Below, one piece after another: positions 1 to 10,145 of a stretch of 64,000 nucleotides of DNA. Source of the DNA: Chitinophaga pinensis. GTDB lineage: Bacteria; Bacteroidota; Bacteroidia; Flavobacteriales_D; Crocinitomicaceae. Below the pieces are notes generated by a model. That model was not told the DNA's origin, ran no database searches, and saw nothing but the letters and a program-made list of their open reading frames with translations. The stretch's first letter is position 1, and each line of letters begins with the position of its first letter. Location of the stretch: assembly GCA_945863605.1 (NCBI GenBank), contig CAMAZP010000005.1, forward strand, positions 62,001-126,000, written 5' to 3'. A program made the position numbers and the translations under genes.

Positions 1-2119
1 ATCTGAATAAGATGGCCATTAATGTCCCTATAGATAGTATAGCAAATGCTAAACTTGAAAATAAATTATTGACCAAATATTGTGTCCCCTCTGATGCAAC
101 TACAGATGTACCTGTAAAGGTTACGTCAAAATACTCATTGTCGATTGCTTTTCTAAGTTTAGGTAAAAAATCTTTTTTTCCGTAATAAGATTTTACAAAC
201 TCTGGATCTGAATCAAATTTTACTTGTAGAGAGTTATTGTTTTTTGCCAGTATTTCAGTTAAACTATTATAAACATTTGAGTAGGAATAAAGAATAGAGT
301 CGACATATTTTTTATTATTCTCAGCCTTTTTAAAATATATTTCAATTTGCTTTTTATCTGGATTTAAAATATTATCCACTTTATTTTTCAGTAAAGCAAC
401 TTTATCAGCAACTTCATATGAACCCAAATCTTTCATTTGAGATCGAATACGAATGGTACATGTATTTGTATCCAGTAATTCTTTTAAAGAAAGTCCTCCA
501 CCATTTGCGTTTGTCATTGAGAAATTATCAATGTATTTTTTTAATCTTAGTTTGTCACGGCTAGAAATTAAAGTATACTTATCAGGATTATTTCCATAAT
601 AAGACATGTTAACAACTTTGACAAAATCAACTGGGGATATACTTCGTGAGAATAAAGTGTCTTTCTCAAATTCTTTTTGAACTAATTCTATTCTTTCTAA
701 AGTTGTGTTTTTGAAAAGTCTGCCAGGTTCTTTGTATGAAACCATAATTTCAAATGGAATTGAACCACCAAAGTGTTTTTCCATGAATTTTACATCCAAT
801 AATATTTGATCATTTTTTGGTAAGTCACCTGTAATATTCCCTGTTGCTTTAATTTTGGTCAAACCATATATACTTATCGCTATAATAACACCCGAAACAA
901 TAAAAATTGCTGGTCTATTGTACTGACTGATTTTGACAATAAAATTAATTAATCCGTTTGCAAATTTTCGATCTAAATGTTTTAAGTGTCTTTGTTTCGG
1001 TGGTTTTGAAAAAGAAGCGAAAATTGGCAAAATACACAATGATAATATGAAAACCATCATAATATTTACCGAAGCTGCTATTCCAAATTCCATTAATTTT
1101 TCGGAATTTGTGAATGCAAACGTAATAAAGCCGAGAGCAGTAGTGAAGTTGGTTAAAAAGGTTGCAGTTCCAATTTTTTGAATCACTCGTGAGAGTGCCT
1201 TTACTTTGTTTCCATGCTCCTTGACTTCTTGATGGAATTTTGTCATTAGGAAAATACAATTCGGAATGCCAATCACAATCATAAGTGGAGGGATTAATGC
1301 AATCAAAATTGTGAGTTTATAGCCTGCAAAGGCAATGCTACCCATCGCCCAAATTACTGCTACTATTACAACGGAATTACAAATCGCAACAACTCTAAAT
1401 GATCGAAAGAAGAAATAGAGTAGGAGTGAAGTGACCAATAAAGAGAAACCAATAAATAAGAACATTTCACTCTGAATCCTTTTAGCAATTACAACCCGTA
1501 GGTGAGGAAGACCTGCATAATGCATTTTACCTAATTTTTTTTCATAGGATGCAACGAGTTTCTCAATATCTAAAACAACTTTTGATTTTACTTTGTCGGT
1601 TAGAAACTTTTCATTTATTCCAATCATCATCAAGGAAACATCTCCTTTTTCGCTGTATAGTAAACCTTTGTAAATTGGATTATTCTTGATTTCTCGTTTT
1701 ATCGAATCAATGCTTTTTTCTTGAAAGGTAATATCTGAAAATACTCGGTGAATCTCAAACTTGTTTTCAACACGATTGTTTTTAATAGTAAAAAGTGTTG
1801 CTTCAGAAATGATTGATTCTACTCCATCAATTTGTAAAATTGAATCACCTAATTGTTTCCATAATAGGAAATTACGTTCAGTGTAAAGTGAGTCAGATTC
1901 AACACCTATAACTAGTGCACCTCCATCTTCACCAAAGAGTTTTTTGAACTTTTTATAATTTTCTGTTGTTGGGGAATCTTTGGGTAGAACAATACCGTAT
2001 TTGTTATCGAGATTTAGGGCTGTAATTGCATAATAGCCAAAAAAAACGGTCATTAATGTAATTATTCCAAGTATAAAGAATCTATTTCTTAGTATAAAAT
2101 TTGCTATTGCCTGCCACAT
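1..2119 (-). CDS. MMPL/RND-family exporter, 3' part outside the window
   Basis: An open frame of 706 codons runs without a stop from an ATG at 2119 off the left edge, so the C-terminus is missing. It begins with one membrane segment (FFILGIITLMTVFFGYY), then a long extracytoplasmic porter region. A block of membrane helices (about residues 215-370) has the SSD/MMPL pattern, including the TNFTTALGF stretch, and a further helix starts a second half. This is the two-fold repeat of RND exporters. Its periplasmic loops are shorter than those of AcrB, which fits the MMPL/hopanoid-lipid exporter branch. The substrate cannot be told. It lies downstream of the GLPGLI gene on the same strand, with a hairpin between them. 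It is distinct from the AcrB-type pump further right. Confidence 0.82.
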   Translation of the reverse strand, partial: MWQAIANFILRNRFFILGIITLMTVFFGYYAITALNLDNKYGIVLPKDSPTTENYKKFKKLFGEDGGALVIGVESDSLYTERNFLLWKQLGDSILQIDGVESIISEATLFTIKNNRVENKFEIHRVFSDITFQEKSIDSIKREIKNNPIYKGLLYSEKGDVSLMMIGINEKFLTDKVKSKVVLDIEKLVASYEKKLGKMHYAGLPHLRVVIAKRIQSEMFLFIGFSLLVTSLLLYFFFRSFRVVAICNSVVIVAVIWAMGSIAFAGYKLTILIALIPPLMIVIGIPNCIFLMTKFHQEVKEHGNKVKALSRVIQKIGTATFLTNFTTALGFITFAFTNSEKLMEFGIAASVNIMMVFILSLCILPIFASFSKPPKQRHLKHLDRKFANGLINFIVKISQYNRPAIFIVSGVIIAISIYGLTKIKATGNITGDLPKNDQILLDVKFMEKHFGGSIPFEIMVSYKEPGRLFKNTTLERIELVQKEFEKDTLFSRSISPVDFVKVVNMSYYGNNPDKYTLISSRDKLRLKKYIDNFSMTNANGGGLSLKELLDTNTCTIRIRSQMKDLGSYEVADKVALLKNKVDNILNPDKKQIEIYFKKAENNKKYVDSILYSYSNVYNSLTEILAKNNNSLQVKFDSDPEFVKSYYGKKDFLPKLRKAIDNEYFDVTFTGTSVVASEGTQYLVNNLFSSLAFAILSIGTLMAILFR

Positions 2120-2165
2120 ATTAAAAAATTACCTTTAGAGGTAGAATGCAAAAATAACGAAATAC

Positions 2166-2190
2166 CTCGTAAAAGAAAGTGTTTTACGAG
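2166..2190 (-). terminator. hairpin after the GLPGLI gene
   Basis: A perfect 9-bp stem (CTCGTAAAA with TTTTACGAG) and a 7-nt loop lie directly behind the stop codon of the GLPGLI gene. On the minus strand T-rich DNA follows, but there is no clean T run. It may be a terminator or an attenuating hairpin before the MMPL exporter. Confidence 0.45.
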
Positions 2191-2200
2191 CGAATGTAAA

Positions 2201-2935
2201 CTATAACCATCTGAATAAGTCATCAAAAATTCGTTTTCCCCATGGTGTATTCCCATATTCTTTCTCTAATTTTTGACGTAATTCAAGTAAAGTAAAGACT
2301 TTGTTTTTACCAATTTCTAAATTCAAATCTGAACTTGTTGGTTGGGAAATATCTACTTTTTTTGCGAAGTAAATTACACTTCCATCCTCAGAAGCGACTC
2401 CTAGAATTGTTCCTGGTAATCCACAAAAACCTTCCGGGCCAACAGATGGGATTAAAGCTGGAGAATACCAAGCGTAAATTCGCGTAGTGTCATTTTTTTG
2501 ATAAATTGCTTTTCGACATTCGTAACCTGCAATTGTTCTTTTGTTATCAGTCACTTTCCAATTTCGAGAGGGTAATGAATCATTTACGTAAACATCTTGA
2601 CCGAAAAGTGCTAAAATTGAAATTTGCCTTTTTGAATTAAGGTTTTGTAAGTACGAATTTTTAGTGGTCATCCAAGACATCATTCCGTCGGTTTTTTCGA
2701 CAGGAACTGGCTTGAAAATAGATATTGAATCATTGAAAGTCAGTGTGAAAGATTCATTTCTGATTTTGTTATCATCATTTATCATTCTTCGCATGCGTTG
2801 ATCTGTGTATCGTTTTTCTAAATTCGTTCTGCGCTCGTAAGTTATTTTTCCACTTGTTATATATTGCGCCGAAAAACTGCCACAAAGTAAAAGTGAAAAA
2901 ACAAAGAATAGTCTAGTGCCAGCCGTTAAAATCAT
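2201..2935 (-). CDS. GLPGLI family protein
   Basis: A 244-aa secreted protein with an N-terminal signal peptide (LFFVFSLLLCGSFSAQ). The family's namesake segment appears here as CGLPGTILGV near residue 170, preceded by the typical AWYSPALIPSVGPEGF stretch. GLPGLI proteins are known only as Bacteroidota envelope proteins of unknown biochemical role. They are often encoded beside TonB-receptor-like outer-membrane barrels, as here. The start overlaps the end of the upstream barrel gene by 23 nt, which indicates one transcript and probably translational coupling. The Ile in place of the usual Leu-Ile of the motif is a minor variation. Confidence 0.85.
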   Translation of the reverse strand: MILTAGTRLFFVFSLLLCGSFSAQYITSGKITYERRTNLEKRYTDQRMRRMINDDNKIRNESFTLTFNDSISIFKPVPVEKTDGMMSWMTTKNSYLQNLNSKRQISILALFGQDVYVNDSLPSRNWKVTDNKRTIAGYECRKAIYQKNDTTRIYAWYSPALIPSVGPEGFCGLPGTILGVASEDGSVIYFAKKVDISQPTSSDLNLEIGKNKVFTLLELRQKLEKEYGNTPWGKRIFDDLFRWL

Positions 2936-5651
2936 CTTCTTTGGTTTTATTGTTGTTGAATTTATAGGTCATTTTTAATAGAAAATAACGAGAAATAATT
3001 TGCGTGAAATTATCAGTAATAATATTTCCATTTACTTGTCTTTGGACATTTATATTTTGATTGAAAATATCGTTGGCATTAAAAGCAATAATTAAGTTTT
3101 CAGTTTGAAAAAATGCTTTACTAATTTCGGCATTTAAAACAAAAATATTTCGGTTGAATCCTTCTGCTCTTCTTGAATTAATTGTGTAATCTCCATTTAA
3201 TTTTAATTTAATGTGAAAAGGAAGTTGGTAGTCAATTCGTAAATTATAGTTTTGAGAAGTAAATGGAAGATTTGATACACTTGAAAGCGAACTTACGGGA
3301 TTTGTATAAGTGAAGTCATTTTCTAAACTAATTTCCAAAGAATCTAGGTTAAATTTTATTTCAAAACCACTACTAACAGAGGTGTTTTGTGTAACATTCA
3401 ATTCATTATTGATGTAGTTTTGGTATCTGAAATAGCTACCATTTGCTTTAGGAGAAATTTCTATTTTTCTGTTAAATAGTGGTATTCCACCACCAATCCA
3501 AAAGGATGTATTAAAGTTTCCATTTACGTTTATCGTTTTACTAATCGTTCTTCCAAATGAATCATATGTTGTTTGATTTGCAAAATCATTGTTGGTTAAT
3601 GATGCACTAACACCACTCCAAATATATCTTCCTGAAAGGGCTTGCCATGAGTTAAAATTCATTTCAAGTAAGTGAATGTAATTCGGTTTCAAATCGGGAT
3701 TTCCTTCTTGAATTCTATTCGGGTTAGTGTTATCAGGAATTGGTTGTAAATCATTTACAGAAGGGGGATTTGAATATGTCGAATAGTCGATATTCAATCT
3801 TTTACTCATACTAGGCTTATATTTGTATGAAAAATTAGGCAAGAAATTATTAATACTTTGATCTACATTTGTCCCTGTTACTAAGTTTTTATTTTCAATA
3901 GTAATGTTTCTGTAACCTAAACCACCCCTTAAGGTATTTTTTCCTTTTTCAAATATTAAGGAGGCTGTACCACGATTTTGGAAGCGTTTATTGTCGAAAT
4001 TATTGGTTAAAAGACTAACAATTTCTGTGTAACTTCCATCTCCACGATTAAACGTTTTTTTATCTTGATTTGAATTTCCACGTTCAAACAAGTATTCTAA
4101 TTCAATTTTAAAAAGCTTATGAATTGGCTCAGTGAAAGTTGCAATCCCATAATTGGTAACACTTGAGTTATCATTTCCTTTTAATTGGTTAATTGTATCA
4201 ATATTAATTCCAAAAGTGGAATAAGAATATAAGTTTCCGTTGGTTTTATTGTTGCTGTAATCAAGAATATATTTTAATTCTAATTCTCTCTTAGGTTTTT
4301 TGAACTTTCTTCGAATAATTGCCTCTGAGTTACTAGACATTCCTTTCGATTCATTTATATTTTGAATACTTGTAGTTAGATACTCCGAAAACTTTACGTC
4401 TCTAAAACTACTTGTGTTTAGATTATTTGTTGTAGCAGCATCGAATTTAATATTGGGTTTAATTTCTATGTATGTAAGGGAATCAATATTTGTTTTGTAA
4501 TTAAAATTCAAATTATGTGACTCGTTTTTTGAGTAGTTACTGGAAGAATCTTTTGTGTAATAAGAACTATCAGACAAGAAATATTGCGATTGACTGCTAG
4601 AATAAGCATCTAATTTATTGTTGTAATAGGAATAATTAAATCCAATTTTCCCTGTTTTCCCTATTTTATCTGAATAATAGATTCCAGCTTTCAATGTCTG
4701 AGGTATTCCACTTGTGTTCGTACCTTGATTTCTATCCCAAAAATTACCACCGCCTTCATTTTCTAGGCCAAATTTATTCATATCACCCCAGCCGAAATTT
4801 GAACGTGGTGTGTTTGAAGTAAGTAAGAAAACTGAAATCTTTTGTTTTTGATTGAATTTATTCACTAGTACTTCCCCTTCATAGAAAGGGGAAATTTGCA
4901 TTAATCCAAAATCACTAGCACCTGAAATTTTACCAAAATAACCTTTTTTTGCATCGGCTTTCAGTTTTAGATCTAAGACTTGAATTTTATCATCTTCACC
5001 TGCTCTAGCATCCTCGTTTGTTTTTTCATAAACCTGAACAGATTCAACGCCTTTTGCTGCAAGGTTTTTTGTTGCAATTGTTGGATCAGAACCAAAAAAT
5101 TCATCACCATCCACTAAAACTTGACTGATTTCTTTTCCTTGAGAGGTAATCTGACCATTTTCATCAATTTTAAGTCCAGGCAATTTTTTTAATAAATCTT
5201 CTACCACTGCATTTTGACCAACTTTGAAGGAATCAGCCACATAAACTAGGGTGTCACCTCTATAAAAAATTGGATTTTTATTCGCAAAAATGACAACTTC
5301 ATCTAAGTTTTTGGTTTTCATATTCATTTTTATTAAAGGAATATTTATTTCGTTGTTGCCTTCGTTTCCAAAAATGAAATAGGATTTTGGTTCTAATTCT
5401 GGGTGTTCGACGATTAAAGTAAAAGTATCCACTTTAAAATTGGTTAGAATAAAATCACCGTCAGTATTTGTACGAGTGTATTTTAAGAGAAGTGAATCCT
5501 TGATCCTAACTGCTAAAATAGAAACATTAGCTAAAGGTCTTTTCCAAGTTGTGTCGACTACATGACCTGATACTTTCATATTCTGAGCCGATACATTGGT
5601 CAGAAATAAAAGTGAAAAGAAGAGGAAAATAATTATATAATTTGGACGCAT
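2913..5651 (-). CDS. Outer-membrane beta-barrel protein with carboxypeptidase-regulatory-like N-domain
   Basis: A 912-aa protein with a signal peptide (FLFFSLLFLTNVSAQ), then a CarboxypepD_reg-like beta-sandwich (about residues 25-110, SGHVVDTTWKRPLANVSI). A plug-like region follows (about 125-230; LKKLPGLKIDENGQI, VLVDGDEFFGSD). The rest is a long barrel rich in alternating aromatic and polar strands. This is the TonB-dependent-receptor-like architecture of the Bacteroidota family often labelled outer-membrane beta-barrel protein. No SusD partner is nearby. Its partner is the overlapping GLPGLI gene. The ligand is unknown; transport or peptide/metal handling are both possible. Confidence 0.85.
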   Translation of the reverse strand: MRPNYIIIFLFFSLLFLTNVSAQNMKVSGHVVDTTWKRPLANVSILAVRIKDSLLLKYTRTNTDGDFILTNFKVDTFTLIVEHPELEPKSYFIFGNEGNNEINIPLIKMNMKTKNLDEVVIFANKNPIFYRGDTLVYVADSFKVGQNAVVEDLLKKLPGLKIDENGQITSQGKEISQVLVDGDEFFGSDPTIATKNLAAKGVESVQVYEKTNEDARAGEDDKIQVLDLKLKADAKKGYFGKISGASDFGLMQISPFYEGEVLVNKFNQKQKISVFLLTSNTPRSNFGWGDMNKFGLENEGGGNFWDRNQGTNTSGIPQTLKAGIYYSDKIGKTGKIGFNYSYYNNKLDAYSSSQSQYFLSDSSYYTKDSSSNYSKNESHNLNFNYKTNIDSLTYIEIKPNIKFDAATTNNLNTSSFRDVKFSEYLTTSIQNINESKGMSSNSEAIIRRKFKKPKRELELKYILDYSNNKTNGNLYSYSTFGINIDTINQLKGNDNSSVTNYGIATFTEPIHKLFKIELEYLFERGNSNQDKKTFNRGDGSYTEIVSLLTNNFDNKRFQNRGTASLIFEKGKNTLRGGLGYRNITIENKNLVTGTNVDQSINNFLPNFSYKYKPSMSKRLNIDYSTYSNPPSVNDLQPIPDNTNPNRIQEGNPDLKPNYIHLLEMNFNSWQALSGRYIWSGVSASLTNNDFANQTTYDSFGRTISKTINVNGNFNTSFWIGGGIPLFNRKIEISPKANGSYFRYQNYINNELNVTQNTSVSSGFEIKFNLDSLEISLENDFTYTNPVSSLSSVSNLPFTSQNYNLRIDYQLPFHIKLKLNGDYTINSRRAEGFNRNIFVLNAEISKAFFQTENLIIAFNANDIFNQNINVQRQVNGNIITDNFTQIISRYFLLKMTYKFNNNKTKEDDFNGWH

Positions 5652-5744
5652 AGTTTAACTTTTTTATTAAAATTAGATAATAGAATTAACTTCATTTTTT
5701 AAAATAGGTTGAATGGTAATATCGCTTTAAGGACGTTCAATTAG

Positions 5745-6530
5745 TTAAATTAATTTAATGTCTAGTAGAGCTTGATAGGAAAATCCATCTAATTCTGTTG
5801 CCTCTTTAAACTCGATTTTAAGAGCTTTATTTAAATAGTTACTTTCGTTATTTTTTATTGTTTTTAGAATTCCTCTATAGCCTGGAATCACAACGGTTGA
5901 ATTGTAATATTCAGTTCCAATTATTAGAAAAATTTTACCGCGTGATTCGTTGAAACCTAGAAAGTTTGTTTGAAATTTTCCTTTTTGGTTAATTATTTCT
6001 AATGCTTTGGATGGATCATGTAAACGTTTTTCAACTTTTGAATAAGCGGATTTGGTGATGTTATTTTCTCCAGCAGCTTTTCGTTCAGCAGTGTAAACAA
6101 CTTCATTTTGAGAGTTATAATACGTTTTAACTTCTCTTGAAAAAGAAGATTTTTCTGTGTAGCGTCTGATGGTTTGAACACTAGAAAATAGTTGATTTCC
6201 TTTAAAATAAAAATGAGTTTCTACTTGTCTACCGTCTGTTTCTGTTAAGTAATGAATCAACTTCGAGAATTGATATGTAGAGTCGATTAAAGCCGTAACA
6301 CTTTCAATATTTCCATCATTATCCATGTAACTTAAGCTTTTCGCTTCAAATAAATCTTTATCAGAATCAATCGTTTGAATTTGCTTTTCATAACTATCGG
6401 CCTTTGAATAAGCTGGAATTAATTGATCTAATCGTTCTCGTTTTTCTGTTTTTATACTAGCTTGTACTTCGTCTTTACAAGCTGTTAAAATCAATGAAAT
6501 ACAATAAATTGCAATTAGTAATCGATTCAT
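5745..6530 (-). CDS. Putative lipoprotein, unknown function
   Basis: A 261-aa protein with a lipoprotein signal (MNRLLIAIYCISLILTAC, then KDEVQ), so it is probably lipidated at Cys18 and membrane-anchored. The mature part is hydrophilic with predicted beta strands and repeated short sheets (for example ETHFYFKGNQLF), loosely like other Bacteroidota periplasmic proteins. I do not recognise a family. It stands alone between the terminator of the efflux operon and the outer-membrane barrel gene. A TAATTTTG promoter element precedes its start. Confidence 0.7.
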   Translation of the reverse strand: MNRLLIAIYCISLILTACKDEVQASIKTEKRERLDQLIPAYSKADSYEKQIQTIDSDKDLFEAKSLSYMDNDGNIESVTALIDSTYQFSKLIHYLTETDGRQVETHFYFKGNQLFSSVQTIRRYTEKSSFSREVKTYYNSQNEVVYTAERKAAGENNITKSAYSKVEKRLHDPSKALEIINQKGKFQTNFLGFNESRGKIFLIIGTEYYNSTVVIPGYRGILKTIKNNESNYLNKALKIEFKEATELDGFSYQALLDIKLI

Positions 6531-6549
6531 GCGGTTGTTTTAGCTATGG

Positions 6550-6557
6550 CAAAATTA
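6550..6557 (-). promoter_or_regulatory. TANNTTTG -7 element of the lipoprotein gene
   Basis: TAATTTTG on the minus strand, about 20 nt before the lipoprotein start. A TTG lies upstream at a spacing of 14 nt, slightly below the usual 17-23, so the -33 element is doubtful. Confidence 0.4.
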
Positions 6558-6606
6558 AAAGAACATAAAGACAATTCTATTTTTTTAAAAATTTAATAAC
6601 AAAAAA

Positions 6607-6643
6607 AGCAACTTATTCTTGTTAGTTATTAGTTTAAGTTGCT
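6607..6643 (-). terminator. Terminator of the RND efflux operon
   Basis: A perfect 9-bp stem (AGCAACTTA with TAAGTTGCT) is followed on the minus strand by seven T residues. It lies 25 nt behind the stop of the RND pump gene, with the right polarity for the four-gene operon. Confidence 0.75.
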
Positions 6644-6667
6644 CTTTGTTAATTAATTAGTTTTTTT

Positions 6668-9600
6668 TTAGAAATTACTTTTTACTTTCCAGTTGAATAG
6701 TCCATATAACCAAACTTTGAATTGGAAAATTAACAAGTAAAACGATGGAATGATTACCAATGTTAAGAAAGTTGCGAAAGTTAAACCGTAAATAATTGTC
6801 CATGACATTGGTCCAAAGAAACTATTGTTATCACCTCCAAAGTAAATATTTGCATCGTATTCGGAGAACAAAGTAAAGAAGTCAATATTGAAGCCAATTG
6901 CTAAAGGAAACAAACCAAGTACGGTTGTGATAGCTGTTAAAAGTACCGGACGTAAACGTGTTTTTCCACCTTTAACTGAAATTTGAATTAGTTCATCAAC
7001 TGATAATGTTTCATCTTCTTTCAAACCTAACTCTTCACGGCGTTCTTTTTGAAGCATATTGGTGTAGTCAATTAATACAATGGCATTATTTACTACAACA
7101 CCTGCTAGGGAAATGATTCCAATCATCGTCATAATGATTACGAAATTTTGCCCTGAAATTACCAAACCAAGGAAAACCCCGATTAAAGAAAGTACAACTG
7201 AGAACATAATTACCGCTGGAGCAGAGTAGGAGTTGAATTGCGCAACAATGATTAGCAAAACTAAAAACACTGCAACCAATAACGCGTTACTCAAGAAAGC
7301 CATTTCTTTTGCTTGTTCATCTTGTTGACCAGCGAAACGGTATTGAACTGCATCAGGAAGATTTCCCTCTTTTTCAAATTTCTCCATTTTTTTCTTCAAA
7401 ATTGCAACAACTTCATTAGCATTTGCTCCTTCTGTAATGTTTGAAGTAATGGCAACCAATGGAATTTGATCTTTACGGATTACAGCGGAATAAGAAGAAA
7501 TTTCCTCTGGGTTTTTAATTACCGAACGAATCGGAATATTCATCAATTGTCCTTTGTTATTTCTGAAAATCAAACGTTGCTCCAAGATTGCATCGATATT
7601 GTCACGGCTTTCTTCGTTGAAACGCACCACGATATCATACGATTCTTCATCTTTTGTGTAAGTTGAAATGTCTTGTCCTAGCAAGGATTTACGAATCGCC
7701 ATTCCGACTTGATAAGTAGAAGCATTTAGTTTTCTGATTTGGTCTCTATCCACTTGAATTGGAATTTCAGGACGATTTGATTCAACGTTTAATTTCAATT
7801 TTTCCAAGCCTGGAACATTTTGACGGTCAAGGTAGTTTTTGATTTTTTCAGCTTCAACCAATAAATCGCGGTATTCGCCTCTTCCTGTAACTTCAATATT
7901 AATTGGCGCACCTTGTGGTGGACCTTGTGAATTTTTCGCAACTGAAATTTCAACGTCAGCATTGTATTTCCCTTTCAATCCGTCTTGAATTTTCTTCATA
8001 ATTTCAGAAGTATTGTAGTCACCGCGGTATTGGAATTCAAGGAAATTAACCGTAATCCTCGCTTTATGTGGCGTGCTTCCCATCGTTACACCTTGCGCTG
8101 GATCGCTTGTTCCTTCTCCAACTTGCGAAATAATCGACTTGATGATACGCATATTTTCAGGAATTCCTGTGGTATCGTCTTCATCCATATATTCCGCCAA
8201 GATTTTATTGATGTCTTTCTCAACTTGAAGCGTTGTTTGGTTTGTTACTTTAATATCAGTTCCAATCGGGTGGGAAATGAAAATATTCACATACCCAGGG
8301 TCATTATCAGGGAAGAACTCAACTTTAGGAGGGAAAATACCCATTAATGCAATTGAAAAAAACAATAATCCTACAGTTCCAAGTAAGAATTTTATCGGTC
8401 TTCTTCCTGTTAAAGCATATGTTAAAAATCGTTCGTAAGCATTATCCAATCTTGGTAAGAATTTTTCTTGGAATGCCACTGTTCCTGGATAAAGGATGAA
8501 TAGATTCACTAAAACCATTATTCCGAAGAAAACAAGCAAGTTGCCAAAAGAAATAAAACCAAACAATAAGAATAAAGCACCAACAACCGATAATGCTATG
8601 GAAGCAATAAATGCGTTTCTTTTGATAGGTTTACTTTGTCCCATTTTCATATACGTAACCGCCAAAACTGGATTGATTACCAAAGCAACAAATAGGGAGG
8701 AGGCTAATACAATCATTAAGGTCAAAGGCAAGAATTTCATAAACTCACCGATGATTCCAGGCCATAAAGCTAGAGGAACGAATGCCGCAACAGTTGTAGC
8801 TGTCGAAGAAATAATCGGCCAAGCAACTTCACCAACTCCTTCAATTACAGCTTTTTTTGCACTGTATCCTTCATCCATTAAGCGATAAATATTTTCAACG
8901 ATTACGATTCCATTATCCACCAACATTCCCAATGCGAGAACCAAGGAGAATAATACCATTGTATTCAAGGTAACGCCCATTAAATTCAAAATCATAAAGG
9001 ACATTAACATTGAGAGAGGAATCGCTACACCAACGAAAAGAGCATTGCGCAATCCAAGGAAGAACAAAAGGACACCAACCACCAAGATAATCCCGAAAAT
9101 GATTGAGTTTTCCAAGTTGGAAACCATATCGCGCGTACTATTTGATTGGTCATTTGTTAAAGAAACTTCTACACTTTTTGGAATAGTTCCATCTTTTTTA
9201 GCGGTTTCAATCAACTCATTGATTTTATCAGAAGCAACTAAAAGGTTCTCTCCACCTTGTTTTTTTATGTCGAGCATAACGACTGATTGACCGAATTCAC
9301 GAGCGTAAGAAGTTGTATCTGCATTACCGAAGTAAACCTCAGCGACATCCTCTAAATATACCGGAAGAAATTCATCTTGTTTAACAATGATTCTTTTCAA
9401 TTCGTCAGCATCTTTAAATTCTCCTTCGATTCGTATCGTTTTACGCATCCCATCCATTAGAATTTCACCTCCAGGTATCGTTTGGTGTTCTGAATTTACA
9501 GCATTTTCGATGTCATCTAATGTAACGTTTACCGCTTGCGCTTTAATTGGATCAACTTCGATACGCATTTCTTGCTCTTGAATTCCGCGAATGTCAACCT

Positions 9601-10135
9601 CACTAATCTCAGGTAATTCTTCAAGGGATTTTTCAAGGGTTTCAGCAATTTCTTTCAATACAACCGAATTATCGCCTCTTAAGTTGATATTCAAAATTGG
9701 CATTTTAGAGGGATCGAGCTCAAAGATATTTGGTTCCACAGGAAGCTTCGGGAAGTCTGTTTTAGTTCGTGCTTTATCGACAGCATCTTTCACTTTTTGT
9801 AAAGCCTCATCTACTGGCATTTTAAAATCGAATTTCACGCGAATTGTAGTGTAACCGTGAACTGAATTGGAATTGATTTCGTCCACAAATTTGATTCCAC
9901 CAATTTCTTTTTCAATCGATTGCGTGATTTTTTTGGACATATATTCAGGTGAAGAACCTGGCTTTGCAATTCCAACATAAATTTCAGGAATTTTCAGCTC
10001 CGGAAAGTTTTCTTTAGGCATCGAAGTGTAGGCAATTAAACCGCCGACTAAAATGATGAAAGTAATAAGGAATATAGTTTTGGTATTATTAACCGAGAAG
10101 GTGGTTAGCCCAAAACTTTTTGAGTTGTTTTCCAT
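6668..10135 (-). CDS. Efflux RND transporter permease (AcrB/HAE-1 type)
   Basis: A proton-driven inner-membrane pump of a tripartite drug/metabolite efflux system, 1155 aa, slightly longer than AcrB. TM1 lies at about residues 18-36, followed by the first porter domain. A helix block starts near 345 and contains LGMLVDNGIVIVENIYRL. Asp407 in that block matches the proton-relay Asp407 of AcrB, but the second Asp is Asn408 here. The second half repeats the pattern (VAQFNSYSAPAVIMFSVVLS and GVVVNNAIVLIDY). About 20 residues before the C-terminal membrane segments, an insertion (FSEYDANIYFGGDNNSF) extends a periplasmic loop. It is the last gene of tetR-tolC-adaptor-pump, 10 nt behind the adaptor gene. 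The substrate is unknown; no heavy-metal (CusA-type) signature is evident. Confidence 0.93.
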   Translation of the reverse strand: MENNSKSFGLTTFSVNNTKTIFLITFIILVGGLIAYTSMPKENFPELKIPEIYVGIAKPGSSPEYMSKKITQSIEKEIGGIKFVDEINSNSVHGYTTIRVKFDFKMPVDEALQKVKDAVDKARTKTDFPKLPVEPNIFELDPSKMPILNINLRGDNSVVLKEIAETLEKSLEELPEISEVDIRGIQEQEMRIEVDPIKAQAVNVTLDDIENAVNSEHQTIPGGEILMDGMRKTIRIEGEFKDADELKRIIVKQDEFLPVYLEDVAEVYFGNADTTSYAREFGQSVVMLDIKKQGGENLLVASDKINELIETAKKDGTIPKSVEVSLTNDQSNSTRDMVSNLENSIIFGIILVVGVLLFFLGLRNALFVGVAIPLSMLMSFMILNLMGVTLNTMVLFSLVLALGMLVDNGIVIVENIYRLMDEGYSAKKAVIEGVGEVAWPIISSTATTVAAFVPLALWPGIIGEFMKFLPLTLMIVLASSLFVALVINPVLAVTYMKMGQSKPIKRNAFIASIALSVVGALFLLFGFISFGNLLVFFGIMVLVNLFILYPGTVAFQEKFLPRLDNAYERFLTYALTGRRPIKFLLGTVGLLFFSIALMGIFPPKVEFFPDNDPGYVNIFISHPIGTDIKVTNQTTLQVEKDINKILAEYMDEDDTTGIPENMRIIKSIISQVGEGTSDPAQGVTMGSTPHKARITVNFLEFQYRGDYNTSEIMKKIQDGLKGKYNADVEISVAKNSQGPPQGAPINIEVTGRGEYRDLLVEAEKIKNYLDRQNVPGLEKLKLNVESNRPEIPIQVDRDQIRKLNASTYQVGMAIRKSLLGQDISTYTKDEESYDIVVRFNEESRDNIDAILEQRLIFRNNKGQLMNIPIRSVIKNPEEISSYSAVIRKDQIPLVAITSNITEGANANEVVAILKKKMEKFEKEGNLPDAVQYRFAGQQDEQAKEMAFLSNALLVAVFLVLLIIVAQFNSYSAPAVIMFSVVLSLIGVFLGLVISGQNFVIIMTMIGIISLAGVVVNNAIVLIDYTNMLQKERREELGLKEDETLSVDELIQISVKGGKTRLRPVLLTAITTVLGLFPLAIGFNIDFFTLFSEYDANIYFGGDNNSFFGPMSWTIIYGLTFATFLTLVIIPSFYLLIFQFKVWLYGLFNWKVKSNF

Positions 10136-10145
10136 TCGTCTGTAA

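Noticed and set aside
945-1259. 104-aa open frame inside the left-edge exporter region
   Set aside because: It overlaps the MMPL exporter on the same strand in another frame; the exporter frame continues through it with a strong membrane pattern.
8496-8888. 130-aa open frame on the plus strand
   Set aside because: It is antisense to the membrane helices of the RND pump; its composition mirrors that gene.
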